A DNA stretch of 30,534 nucleotides from an uncultured Clostridia bacterium (GTDB lineage: Bacteria > Bacillota > Clostridia > TANB77 > CAG-465), in assembly GCA_947628575.1 (NCBI GenBank), contig CANRAK010000004.1, positions 1-30,534 on the forward strand. Reading direction: 5' to 3'. The notes beneath the pieces are model-generated. The model worked only from the letters and a program-made list of their open reading frames with translations, searched no databases and was not told the origin of the DNA. A program made the position numbers and the translations under genes. This document shows positions 1 through 7,237 of this stretch, one piece after another. Every line of letters begins with the position of its first letter. Position 1 is the stretch's first letter.

Positions 1-1014
1 AAAAAAGTAGAAGTATCTTTTAAAAGAGTATCAGGTCTTAAAGATACACAATTGCAAGATAATATAAACAATTTGTTACAAGAGGCAGCCAAATCTTTAT
101 ATGATGAGTCAGACATACAAGATGAAGAAATATTGTATTCACATATATATAATTATACAGATGTATACATTTTTAATAACGTACTTTCTACACTATATTG
201 CAAAGAAAAATGTGATGTTGATGGAAAAATTGAATGTCAATATAAAAGTGTAAATATAAATTTAAATGATTTAAAAGAAATAGAGTTTAAAGATATATTT
301 GTAAGCTCAGCTAACATAGAAGAATTATTAAATGAGGAGTGTAGACTAGCATATAATAGTAGTGATTTTGTTTTTAGTTTTTCTCCTAAAAACATATATA
401 TTCCAGTTTCTAGTAATAAAGTAGAGAAGATTAATTTATATAATATTAAAGATTATGTTGCAATATATAAAAGATATGCAAATAACAAGAAAATATTTGA
501 AAAAACATATAATGCTATTCCATATGTATTTACTACCAAAAAGTTTTCAGAAAAGGATTGGTATGGACTTGTTGAAGATAATTTATTTATAGATACATAT
601 AACACTATAAATTATGATGAGTATTCACAAGGTGTTAAAGAAAATGTAGAGAGTGCATATAGAGATGCGGTTAATAAAGCGAAAAACATATCATATAAAA
701 ATCCATCAAAAAGATATTTAGTACAAATTATACCTACAGTAAAAAATGATGAAGATAAATTTATTGTTAATGTAGAGTGCAATATTTATGAAATTGAAAA
801 ACAATTCTTTATAGATAATATAGAGAAATTTATAGTAGCTTCAGAGAACAAATCTGATGAAGAAATAGTAAAGGTTGAATATTTTGATCCAGCTATTATG
901 GATGCAGACCAATATTTAGTAGAAGAGACAAGCGAGAACTTTAAAAAAATTGTAGATAAAGATGGAAATGATTTAAATGAAATAAATTTAACTAATAATT
1001 CAGAAATAAGCTAA
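1..1014 (+). CDS. DUF3298/RsiV-like protein, 5' end outside window
   Basis: The frame is open from base 1 to the stop at 1012-1014, so this is the last ~337 residues of a larger protein; the TTG at 52 is not a credible start because coding sequence continues upstream of it. The visible N-terminal stretch (VSGLKDTQLQDNINNLL) and the later segment FVFSFSPKNIYIPVSS resemble the DUF4163/DUF3298 module of RsiV-like and PdaC-like extracytoplasmic proteins, where a pattern of strand, aromatic residue, 'pkeIy(i)P' and a following helix is typical. The rest is a charged, mixed alpha/beta domain with no catalytic motif I recognise. The N-terminus, and any signal peptide, is missing. A hairpin terminator follows directly. 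Family assignment is by pattern only. Confidence 0.5.
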   Translation, partial: KKVEVSFKRVSGLKDTQLQDNINNLLQEAAKSLYDESDIQDEEILYSHIYNYTDVYIFNNVLSTLYCKEKCDVDGKIECQYKSVNINLNDLKEIEFKDIFVSSANIEELLNEECRLAYNSSDFVFSFSPKNIYIPVSSNKVEKINLYNIKDYVAIYKRYANNKKIFEKTYNAIPYVFTTKKFSEKDWYGLVEDNLFIDTYNTINYDEYSQGVKENVESAYRDAVNKAKNISYKNPSKRYLVQIIPTVKNDEDKFIVNVECNIYEIEKQFFIDNIEKFIVASENKSDEEIVKVEYFDPAIMDADQYLVEETSENFKKIVDKDGNDLNEINLTNNSEIS

Positions 1015-1019
1015 GGGAT

Positions 1020-1058
1020 AAACACATCTTAAATTTATATTAAGATGTGTTTTACTCT
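1020..1058 (+). terminator. Rho-independent terminator after DUF3298-like gene
   Basis: A perfect 12-bp stem (AAACACATCTTA with its complement at 1041-1052) and a 9-nt loop, followed by a T-rich tail. It lies 5 bp after the stop codon. Confidence 0.8.
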
Positions 1059-1096
1059 TTACAATTTTTGTTAAATAATATATACTTTAATTAGTA

Positions 1097-1105
1097 TGTT
1101 AGAAT
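1097..1105 (+). promoter_or_regulatory. Probable extended -10 promoter of sdpR-like gene
   Basis: TG-T-TAGAAT forms an extended -10 element about 32 bp before the ATG at 1137. No good -35 is visible, which suits an extended -10 promoter. Confidence 0.4.
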
Positions 1106-1114
1106 AACGTCTAA
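1099..1114 (+). promoter_or_regulatory. Candidate operator, TTAGA-N6-TCTAA inverted repeat
   Basis: A perfect inverted repeat TTAGA/TCTAA with a 6-bp centre overlaps the candidate -10. ArsR/SdpR-type repressors bind short inverted repeats over their own promoter, so autoregulation by the following gene is a reasonable inference. Confidence 0.4.
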
Positions 1115-1136
1115 ATAATATGAGAGGATGTATATA

Positions 1137-1391
1137 ATGAGAAATGCATGGGAGGCTTTAGCAGATACTACTAGAAGAGAAATTTTGAATATATTAAAAA
1201 AAGGTGAATTAAGTGCTGGCGATATATATGATTATTTTGATATTACAAAACCTTCTTTAAGTCATCATTTATCTGTGCTAAAGCAAGCTAATTTAGTAAA
1301 GGCAGATAAAAGAGGACAAAGTATAATATATTCTTTAAATTTAAAGGGACTTAATGAGGTTTCAAATTATATTAGAGGTTTAAAAAAGTAA
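1137..1391 (+). CDS. ArsR-family winged-helix repressor, SdpR type
   Basis: An 84-residue DNA-binding protein. The start is taken at the second in-frame ATG (1137): GAGAGG sits 8-9 bp upstream, whereas the ATG at 1128 would overlap that ribosome site. The opening (NAWEALADTTRREILNILK) is the classic first helix pair of ArsR/SdpR proteins. The recognition helix region SLSHHLSVLKQANLV is followed by a wing with KRGQSIIYSLN. There are no metal-binding cysteines, so it is not a metal sensor of the ArsR/CadC kind. It is followed 12 bp later by an SdpI-like membrane protein. In Bacillus subtilis sdpR-sdpI form an autoregulated immunity operon in which SdpI at the membrane sequesters SdpR. The same logic is inferred here from order and family alone. 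Confidence 0.85.
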   Translation: MRNAWEALADTTRREILNILKKGELSAGDIYDYFDITKPSLSHHLSVLKQANLVKADKRGQSIIYSLNLKGLNEVSNYIRGLKK

Positions 1392-1403
1392 GGGGGATTA
1401 TAT

Positions 1404-2078
1404 ATGAGAAATAAGAAAAATATTACAATTTTAGGAGTTGGAGTAGCTAATGCTTGTGCATCTGCATATGCTATTTCAAAATTATCTACTAGTGTTCCAA
1501 TTAATTTTTTTGCAAAAAGTACTGTTGATAAAATGGTACCAAAAACAACACTTTTTATAATACCAGCAATTATGATAATAATTAGTATATGTCAAGTAAT
1601 ATATAGACTAAAGACAATGGATAAACCAGTAACTTTTGGTAAATTACTTGAAGATGGACTGTTTGCATTTATAGATGGATTGCTGGCAGTAGTGAATTGG
1701 TCTTTAATATATATAGGATATTGCTATACTAGCACAAATATTGTTAATGGAGATTTTGTTCCTGTAATTTATATATTTACAGCAATATTAGGTGTTATAA
1801 TGATGGCTATATACAGTACTTTTCCGATAAATAAATTTGGCAGTAGATTAGGATTAAGAACTAAAGAAACATTACAAGATAAAGAGGTATGGAGAGTATC
1901 TAATAGATTTAATGGATTTACAGGGTTTGTTAGTGGACTATTACTAGTATTATTAAGTATGTACTATGTAGTAGCTGGATTTAATTGGATTTACTTATTA
2001 ATATATGTAATATTTGTTGTAATGTTTAATTTTTATACACCTTTATTATTTGCAAAGAGTGCTCTAAGAAAGATGTAG
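1404..2078 (+). CDS. SdpI-family integral membrane protein (DUF1648 + SdpI)
   Basis: 224 residues with AGGGGG just before the ATG. Hydrophobic segments at about 48-68, 84-106, 118-138, 171-192 and 194-216, plus a weaker one near the N-terminus, make it polytopic. Residues ~28-50 (STSVPINFFA...KMVPK) resemble the DUF1648 motif often found at the N-terminus of SdpI homologues. Residues 143-171 carry the SdpI signature region (N-FGSRLGLRT...EVWRVSNRFNG). In B. subtilis SdpI gives immunity to the SDP toxin and relays toxin sensing to SdpR. No sdpABC toxin genes lie nearby, so the trigger here is unknown; it may be an orphan immunity or envelope-stress pair. Confidence 0.75.
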   Translation: MRNKKNITILGVGVANACASAYAISKLSTSVPINFFAKSTVDKMVPKTTLFIIPAIMIIISICQVIYRLKTMDKPVTFGKLLEDGLFAFIDGLLAVVNWSLIYIGYCYTSTNIVNGDFVPVIYIFTAILGVIMMAIYSTFPINKFGSRLGLRTKETLQDKEVWRVSNRFNGFTGFVSGLLLVLLSMYYVVAGFNWIYLLIYVIFVVMFNFYTPLLFAKSALRKM

Positions 2079-2090
2079 AAAGTGGTATAG

Positions 2091-2127
2091 AAAGTGGAAG
2101 TATAAATAAATGCTTTCACTTTTTTTG
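2091..2127 (+). terminator. Terminator after sdpR-sdpI operon
   Basis: A 10-bp stem (AAAGTGGAAG with CTTTCACTTT, one G-U pair), 12-nt loop and a run of seven T. Confidence 0.8.
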
Positions 2128-2145
2128 CTTTACTTTACATAAAAC

Positions 2146-2174
2146 TTGACGTAACTTGAATTATGTGATATAAT
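2146..2174 (+). promoter_or_regulatory. Sigma-A promoter for the small unknown gene at 2227
   Basis: TTGACG at 2146-2151, 17-bp spacer, TATAAT at 2169-2174. Confidence 0.85.
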
Positions 2175-2226
2175 ATTTGCGATTATTTCTATTTAACTCA
2201 AAATTATTTAAAGGAGAGTGACTTTA

Positions 2227-2667
2227 ATGAGTGAAGAGATTTCTGAAATGGAGGTAGTTTATCTCAAATGTTTAAGGTTTGCAGATAACAATTCTGTAGA
2301 CTATAAACTAAATGGGAGACCTTATCTAGTGTACAAACTAGATAAAAAATATGCATACTTATTAAAAATAAGTAGTTCGCATATAAAGGAGGATTATTAT
2401 TATTGCAATATTATCTTAGACAAGAAAAAATCTAAAAAAGAAAGCAAAGAAAGTTATGTTGATCTAAGATACATATATGTAATAGAAAAGGAAGAGTTAG
2501 AGAAGAAAAAATACGTAGCTTATACAGAATTTAAAAAATCACATTTGCCAAAAAAGAATCATCATATTACTTTAGAAGATTACAATAGAATTGAAAGACA
2601 AATTGATTTGCTAAATAAAATAGAAGAGCTAAAAAGCTCATTCTTAAAAGAAAGCAAAGTAGCATAA
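2227..2667 (+). CDS. Small protein of unknown function
   Basis: 146 residues from the ATG at 2227, preceded by AAGGAGAG; the GTG at 2218 lies inside that ribosome site and is rejected. The N-terminal two thirds look like a small beta-rich fold (GRPYLVYKL, AYLLKISS, YYYCNIILDKK, YVDLRYIYVIEKEEL), followed by a charged helix (YNRIERQIDLLNKIEELKSSF). The 'GRPyLV' start and strand order recall PemK/MazF-like barrels, but the match is too weak to call a toxin, and there is no antitoxin partner beside it. It has its own promoter and terminator, so it is monocistronic. No signal peptide or membrane segment. Confidence 0.8.
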   Translation: MSEEISEMEVVYLKCLRFADNNSVDYKLNGRPYLVYKLDKKYAYLLKISSSHIKEDYYYCNIILDKKKSKKESKESYVDLRYIYVIEKEELEKKKYVAYTEFKKSHLPKKNHHITLEDYNRIERQIDLLNKIEELKSSFLKESKVA

Positions 2668-2697
2668 GAGTTTCATTTTTATGAAGCTCTTTATTTT
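2666..2697 (+). terminator. Terminator after the gene at 2227
   Basis: 11-bp stem AAGAGTTTCAT/ATGAAGCTCTT (one G-U pair), 4-nt loop TTTT, T-rich tail; it overlaps the stop codon. Confidence 0.75.
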
Positions 2698-2730
2698 GTC
2701 CTTCTTTATTAGTACGAGTGGTCAGTTTAA

Positions 2731-2759
2731 TTGACAACATATTACAAAAATGCTATAAT
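2731..2759 (+). promoter_or_regulatory. Consensus sigma-A promoter for GDPD-like gene
   Basis: TTGACA at 2731-2736, 17-bp spacer, TATAAT at 2754-2759: a perfect match to both boxes. Confidence 0.9.
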
Positions 2760-2764
2760 TTTGA

Positions 2765-2828
2765 AAGTGCATAAAATGTAGCTTTTAACAAATTTGTTAG
2801 AAATGCACTTCATTTAAAACTTTAAATG
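2765..2828 (+). promoter_or_regulatory. Structured 5' leader with nested inverted repeats
   Basis: AAGTGCAT (2765-2772) pairs with ATGCACTT (2803-2810) and encloses the self-complementary AACAAATTTGTT. Directly after it, CATTTAAA (2811-2818) and TTTAAATG (2821-2828) form a second hairpin abutting the GAGGAGGGG ribosome site. This could tune mRNA stability or translation; no known riboswitch is recognised. Confidence 0.35.
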
Positions 2829-2842
2829 AGGAGGGGATAACT

Positions 2843-3817
2843 ATGCTTATTAAAAGGCTAAACAAAAATTTTTCTATTTTAGATAAGGAACAACTTATAG
2901 CACATAAAGGTATATATGGTTATTCAACAAAGCTAAATAGGTATATTAAGCCTAACAGTTTTGAATCATGTAAGTTAGCTATAGATAATGACATACCTTT
3001 TGAATGTGATGTAAGAAACACAAAAGATAACATATGTGTACTTGCACATGATAGTATAATTAAGCACGATGGTAAAGAAGTAAAGATAAATAAATATACC
3101 TATCAAGAGCTATATGATATGTTAGAAAATGATGCTCCTGTAAAACTTGAAAAAATACTAGAATATAACAATGGTAAAGTTGCAATTATTGTTGATGCTA
3201 AAGAGGCACATTTTTTCTATTCTAAGTATAGAGATAATTTAGCTAGACTATTAAATAAGTATTCAAGTATTGGTGAAGTTTTACTACAATCTTTTAATCC
3301 CTTTTTCATGTTGTCAATGAGGGGGCATTTAAAAGGTGTATTAACTGGTCAGCTTATATGTAGGGGTAAAACAATATTAGACTCTTTTAGAACACCTAAG
3401 AGTATTGCTTATACATATGAACGTATAATATCTTTAATTTGCTTTATTGCAAGAACAGATATTATAAATATGGAAAACCATAGCGAACCTAAATGGAAAA
3501 AAAGAACTAGATATTTTACTTCTAAAAACGCTAATTTGAATATTATTGCAAAAAGGAACTATTTACTAGACAAATTAGAAAATAGCAAAATTAAACTAAA
3601 CAATATATTAGATAAAATACAGCTTAGACTAGTAGAAATGGCATATAAACTTACAAAAAAGCCAGTGCTTACATTTACTATACAAAATGAATCAGAATTT
3701 GATTTAATGGAAAATCTATATATAGTAAATTATATAACAGATTATAGTAAATTAGGAGTAGAAGAATATATTAGAAAAATTAAGAAAAAATATCAAGATA
3801 ATAATCATAAAATATGA
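2843..3817 (+). CDS. Glycerophosphodiester phosphodiesterase-like protein
   Basis: 324 residues behind a strong GAGGAGGGG site. The GDPD signatures are in order: AHKG with H21 (usually HRG), KPNSFESCKLAIDNDIPFE around 36-54, E54/D56 of the E-x-D metal pair, and the second catalytic histidine in LAHD at H69-D70. The family hydrolyses glycerophosphodiesters to sn-glycerol-3-phosphate and an alcohol, or acts on related lipid head groups. Odd points: the first motif has Lys instead of Arg, and residues ~170-270 form a long basic, helix-rich insertion (PKWKKRTRYFT, then NIIAKRNYLLDKLENSKIK). The C-terminal LTFTIQNES corresponds to the usual 'WTvn' strand. No signal peptide, so probably cytoplasmic. 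Substrate unknown. Confidence 0.75.
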   Translation: MLIKRLNKNFSILDKEQLIAHKGIYGYSTKLNRYIKPNSFESCKLAIDNDIPFECDVRNTKDNICVLAHDSIIKHDGKEVKINKYTYQELYDMLENDAPVKLEKILEYNNGKVAIIVDAKEAHFFYSKYRDNLARLLNKYSSIGEVLLQSFNPFFMLSMRGHLKGVLTGQLICRGKTILDSFRTPKSIAYTYERIISLICFIARTDIINMENHSEPKWKKRTRYFTSKNANLNIIAKRNYLLDKLENSKIKLNNILDKIQLRLVEMAYKLTKKPVLTFTIQNESEFDLMENLYIVNYITDYSKLGVEEYIRKIKKKYQDNNHKI

Positions 3818-3834
3818 TTTTCTTGATATTTTTT
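3785..3834 (+). terminator. Terminator after GDPD-like gene
   Basis: An outer stem of about 13 bp (AAAAATATCAAGA with TCTTGATATTTTT) encloses a small inner hairpin AATCAT/ATGATT; T-run at the end. The left arm lies in the last codons of the gene. Confidence 0.75.
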
Positions 3835-3854
3835 GTCGTTTATAGAAGAAATAC

Positions 3855-3883
3855 TTGATATATTTGCATTTTTAGGATATAAT
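3855..3883 (+). promoter_or_regulatory. Sigma-A promoter for rny
   Basis: TTGATA at 3855-3860, 17-bp spacer, TATAAT at 3878-3883. It leaves a leader of about 150 nt before rny, which contains the perfect 16-bp palindrome GTAATATTAATATTAC at 3902-3917. Confidence 0.7.
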
Positions 3884-4036
3884 CTAGATGGATATATATT
3901 GGTAATATTAATATTACATAATATGTATCTGAGGTGAGTAATAAGTACATATAATTATTATAGATTATTATATATACAAACACTGAAAATAAATGTTGTA
4001 CATTGACAAATAAATAAGAATAGGAGGAATAGTCAA

Positions 4037-5581
4037 ATGCTAATAGGATTAGTAGGCGCTGGTTGCTTTATTCTAGGTTCGGCTATATTCTTTTTTATAG
4101 GAATTCGCTATAGAAAAAATATTGCGGAGGCTACTATAGGGTCAGCGGAAGAACAAGCAGAAAAAATAGTTAATGATAGTAAATTAGATGCTGAAAGAAT
4201 AAAAAAAGAAGCTGTACTTCAAGCTAAAGACGAAATGATGAGAAAAAAAGACGAATTTGAAACAGAAGCAAAGCTTAGAAAAAAAGAAATGCAAGAACTA
4301 GAAAATAGAATTAATCAAAGACAAGATTTAGTAGATAAAAGAGCAGCACTAATTGAAGAAAAAGAAAACAGTATTACAAAAAGAAATGAAGAATTAAATA
4401 AAAAGGAAAAAGACTTAGAAAATGCTAAAGAAAGAGAAATTGAAGCATTAGGAAAGATTGCTAAGATGACTGTAGAAGAAGCTAAAGATGAAATGATGAA
4501 AGCTTTAAAGGATGATATGACTAAAGAGATGGCTGAATACATTCGTCAAGCAGAAGAGAACGCTAAAGAAGAAGTAGATAAGAAGGCAAAAGAACTTCTT
4601 GTAAGTACTATACAAAGATACGCTACTGACCATACTTCTGAAGCTACTGTTACAACAGTATCATTACCAAATGATGACTTAAAAGGTAGAATTATAGGTA
4701 GAGAAGGTAGAAACATTAAAACTATTGAAACTTTAACTGGTATTGATTTAATAATCGACGATACACCAGATGTAATCGTTTTATCTAGCTTTGATCCAAT
4801 AAGAAGAGAGGTAGCAAGAATTGCTATTGAAAGACTTATTGCAGATGGAAGAATTCATCCAGGAAAAATCGAAGAAATGATAGAAAAAGCTAAAGTTGAA
4901 GTAGAAAACACTATTAAAGAAGAAGGAGAAAGAGCATTGTACGAAACTGGTGTTATGAATTTACATCCTGATTTAATTAAATTATTAGGTAAATTAAAAT
5001 ATAGAACTAGTTATGGACAAAATGTTCTAAATCATTCTATAGAAGTATCTAATCTTTGCGGTTTACTTGCTGAAGAATTAGGACTTAATGTTACAATAGC
5101 TAAAAGAGCAGGACTTTTACATGATATTGGTAAATCATTTGACCAAGATGTTGAAGGAACTCACGTAACTTTAGGTGTAGAGCTTCTTACAAAATATAAA
5201 GAAAAAGATGAAATTATATGGGCTGTTGAAGCACATCATGGTGATGTAGATCCAAAAACATTAGAGGCAGTTTTAGTACAAATTGCTGATACAATTTCTG
5301 CTTCAAGACCTGGTGCAAGAAAAGAGACTGTAAGCACATATATTAAGAGATTACAAAAATTAGAAGAAATCTGTAATTCATATAAAGGTGTAGATAAATC
5401 TTATGCAATTCAGGCTGGTAGAGAAGTAAGAATTATAGTAAAACCTGAACAAGTTGACGACGACTCAATAGTTGTTATGGCTCGTGATATAGCAAATCAA
5501 ATTGAAAAAGAAATGATATATCCAGGACAAATAAAAGTAAATGTTGTTCGTGAAACAAGAGCTATAGAATTAGCAAAATAA
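4037..5581 (+). CDS. rny: Ribonuclease Y
   Basis: 514 residues, the normal length for this membrane-bound endoribonuclease that starts mRNA decay in Bacillota. Order of parts: one N-terminal membrane helix (~3-22), a long charged coiled coil (~35-195), a KH RNA-binding domain with GRIIGREGRNIKTIE at 217-231, and an HD domain with the metal pair H362-D363 in LLHDIGK, the later EAHHGD at 398-403, and QIADTISASRPGARKE. It ends with the conserved YPGQIKVNVVRETRA. Ribosome site AGGAGG precedes the ATG. It stands alone between its own promoter and terminator. YmdB, which often adjoins rny in Bacillota, lies 3.8 kb downstream, separated by one small gene and a three-gene dehydratase-like operon. Confidence 0.98.
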   Translation: MLIGLVGAGCFILGSAIFFFIGIRYRKNIAEATIGSAEEQAEKIVNDSKLDAERIKKEAVLQAKDEMMRKKDEFETEAKLRKKEMQELENRINQRQDLVDKRAALIEEKENSITKRNEELNKKEKDLENAKEREIEALGKIAKMTVEEAKDEMMKALKDDMTKEMAEYIRQAEENAKEEVDKKAKELLVSTIQRYATDHTSEATVTTVSLPNDDLKGRIIGREGRNIKTIETLTGIDLIIDDTPDVIVLSSFDPIRREVARIAIERLIADGRIHPGKIEEMIEKAKVEVENTIKEEGERALYETGVMNLHPDLIKLLGKLKYRTSYGQNVLNHSIEVSNLCGLLAEELGLNVTIAKRAGLLHDIGKSFDQDVEGTHVTLGVELLTKYKEKDEIIWAVEAHHGDVDPKTLEAVLVQIADTISASRPGARKETVSTYIKRLQKLEEICNSYKGVDKSYAIQAGREVRIIVKPEQVDDDSIVVMARDIANQIEKEMIYPGQIKVNVVRETRAIELAK

Positions 5582-5587
5582 AAAAAT

Positions 5588-5615
5588 GACCTACGTAAAA
5601 AGTAGGTCTTTTTTT
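5588..5615 (+). terminator. Terminator after rny
   Basis: GACCTAC (5588-5594) pairs with GTAGGTC (5602-5608); a run of seven T follows. Confidence 0.9.
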
Positions 5616-5696
5616 CGTAAAAAACAGATATATAAATGATTTCACTTAACTTTCACAATATACTCACTACCTTTTGATTATAAACCAGGCAATAAA

Positions 5697-5705
5697 TGCT
5701 ATAAT
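5697..5705 (+). promoter_or_regulatory. Probable extended -10 promoter for the gene at 5759
   Basis: TG-C-TATAAT. The nearest -35-like TTGATT is 20 bp upstream, too far for a normal spacer, so an extended -10 promoter is more likely. Confidence 0.5.
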
Positions 5706-5758
5706 GTTAATGTAAAAAAGATATCAACTTTACAATAATTTAAGAAGGAGGAGAGAGT

Positions 5759-6184
5759 ATGTTAGAATTAAAATGCTATTTAGTTGATGTGGGAGAAAAT
5801 TCGTGTGAGATATTTGAAAAGAATATGGTAATAGATTTCTTTGATGCATTAAAGAGCAAGAATATTGCTAAATTAAAGATATTTAAAGAATATATTATAA
5901 CTAGTTTTAAAAATAAAAATTCAAGTACTGAAAATAATGATTTTAAAGTAGTGTATGTAAACAAGAAAGATAAGATGGACATAGGAGCAGAGGTAGTAGA
6001 TTTATCTAGTGAAGCTTCTATATCTCCAATAAAAAATACAGATAATTTTGACTTATTTCTAATGAATAAAAATCATAGACTAGATATACGCTGCCAGGTA
6101 GTTGAACATGAAGTAGAATATCGTTCATTATTATATAAAGATATTTACAAGACTAGAAAATCTCACGTTAAAACAAATATATAA
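5759..6184 (+). CDS. Small protein of unknown function
   Basis: 141 residues with AGGAGGAGAG upstream of the ATG. It has no membrane segment or signal peptide. The N-terminal part (LELKCYLVDVGENSCEIFEKN) reads as beta strands; a helix-rich middle (DFFDALKSKNIAKLKIFKEYI) and a second stranded part with RLDIRCQVVEHEVEYRSLLY follow. Three cysteines (C6, C16 and the one in IRCQVV) do not form a metal motif. I do not recognise the family. It is monocistronic, with an extended -10 promoter before it and a strong terminator after it. Confidence 0.75.
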   Translation: MLELKCYLVDVGENSCEIFEKNMVIDFFDALKSKNIAKLKIFKEYIITSFKNKNSSTENNDFKVVYVNKKDKMDIGAEVVDLSSEASISPIKNTDNFDLFLMNKNHRLDIRCQVVEHEVEYRSLLYKDIYKTRKSHVKTNI

Positions 6185-6211
6185 AAAGACACAAGTAGTT
6201 GTGTCTTTTTT
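6183..6211 (+). terminator. Terminator after the gene at 5759
   Basis: AAAAAGACACAA pairs with TTGTGTCTTTTT around a GTAG tetraloop; T-run tail. Confidence 0.9.
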
Positions 6212-6232
6212 TATATGCATATTCTTGTAATG

Positions 6233-6277
6233 TATATTATATGTGAAGTACAAATAATTACTAAAAATTGAAGCTTC
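6233..6277 (+). repeat. 45-bp element, copy 1 (similar to 9258-9302)
   Basis: Ungapped similarity to 9258-9302, with TATTATNTGTGAANTACAA-like left half and an identical AAGCTTC at the same offset (position 39-45). It lies 49-93 bp before the dehydratase-like operon. Confidence 0.4.
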
Positions 6278-6325
6278 GCTGCATAAATTTGGTAATATTA
6301 CAAAGTATATACATAGGTGATAATA

Positions 6326-7237
6326 ATGAAAATAGGGATACCTAATGCATTATTTATACGTGAAAAAATACCATTATATACAAGCTTTTTAAATTATAAT
6401 GGAATAGATACTGTAGTAAGTAGTAATACAACAATGAATACTATTGAAGATGGTAAAGAGTTTGCAACAAGTGAAGATTGTATAGCAAGTAAAATATTTA
6501 TGGGACATATAGTTGAACTTGTAAAACTATATAATAATGGATACTTAGATGCAATTTTAGTTCCTAGAATCTATAAAGGGAAGAAAAATATGGAAGGCTG
6601 TGTAAAGTCATTAGCACTGTATGATATCTTAAGCTCAATATTTCCTGATACGAGATTTATAGATGTAAATGTAGATTATTCACAAAATTTGTCATATTTT
6701 AAATCTTTAATTAATTTAGGTGTAACTTTAGGTATTAATCTTAAAAATAGATTTTTGGGGGCTTTTTACGCGTTAAAGAAGCAAAAAGAATTTGAACTTA
6801 GATTATATAATGAGCAATTTGAAAAAATAGATTTTAAAAACAAAAATATACTAGTAATTGGTAATGAATATATAGTTAGAGATAATTATATAAAAAAGCT
6901 TGTAACTTCTAATTTAGAGGATAAGAAAACTAATTTAGTATATGCGTGTATTAATAACAAAAATAATAGGTATAAAAATATATCTGACCAGCTTTACTTT
7001 ATAAATGCCTCAAATATTTTAAATGGTATAGAGGAATATATAGATATAGTTGATGCTTGCCTTTTTATAACTGGATTTCCTTGTGTAACAGATTCTCTTG
7101 TAAATGAAATGGTAAAAAAGAGGATAAAAGATAAACCATATATTGAAATATGTATAGATGAGAATACGTCAAATACGGGAATTATAACTAGAATGGAAAG
7201 CTTTAAAGATATTATTGAAGGGAGAAGATATTTATGA
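6326..7237 (+). CDS. 2-hydroxyacyl-CoA dehydratase-like protein (COG3580/3581 type), first of three
   Basis: 303 residues from the ATG at 6326, with AGGTGA just before it; the GTG at 6317 lies in that site and is rejected. The N-terminus MKIGIPNALFIREKIPLY, the cysteine segment ATSEDCIASKIFMGH (with LDAILVPRI after it) and the late GFPCVTDSLVNEM follow the pattern of the predicted iron-sulfur proteins that accompany acyl-CoA dehydratase activases. In the true dehydratases (HgdAB, BcrBC) such cysteines hold a [4Fe-4S] cluster that receives an ATP-energised electron. Many Clostridia carry a stand-alone version of unknown substrate, either as separate genes as here or as one very long fused protein. 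The last 4 bases (ATGA) are the start of the next gene: translational coupling. Confidence 0.75.
   Translation: MKIGIPNALFIREKIPLYTSFLNYNGIDTVVSSNTTMNTIEDGKEFATSEDCIASKIFMGHIVELVKLYNNGYLDAILVPRIYKGKKNMEGCVKSLALYDILSSIFPDTRFIDVNVDYSQNLSYFKSLINLGVTLGINLKNRFLGAFYALKKQKEFELRLYNEQFEKIDFKNKNILVIGNEYIVRDNYIKKLVTSNLEDKKTNLVYACINNKNNRYKNISDQLYFINASNILNGIEEYIDIVDACLFITGFPCVTDSLVNEMVKKRIKDKPYIEICIDENTSNTGIITRMESFKDIIEGRRYL

Noticed and set aside
2227..2667. PemK/MazF toxin
   Set aside because: Only the 'GRPyLV' start is suggestive; key catalytic positions and an antitoxin partner are not seen.
4315..4542. 75-codon - strand frame in rny
   Set aside because: Antisense shadow of the coiled-coil region, whose repetitive GAA/AAA codons give Ser/Phe-rich nonsense on the other strand.
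5674..5705. TTGATT/TATAAT promoter with a 20-bp spacer
   Set aside because: The spacer is too long for a standard promoter; an extended -10 reading is better.
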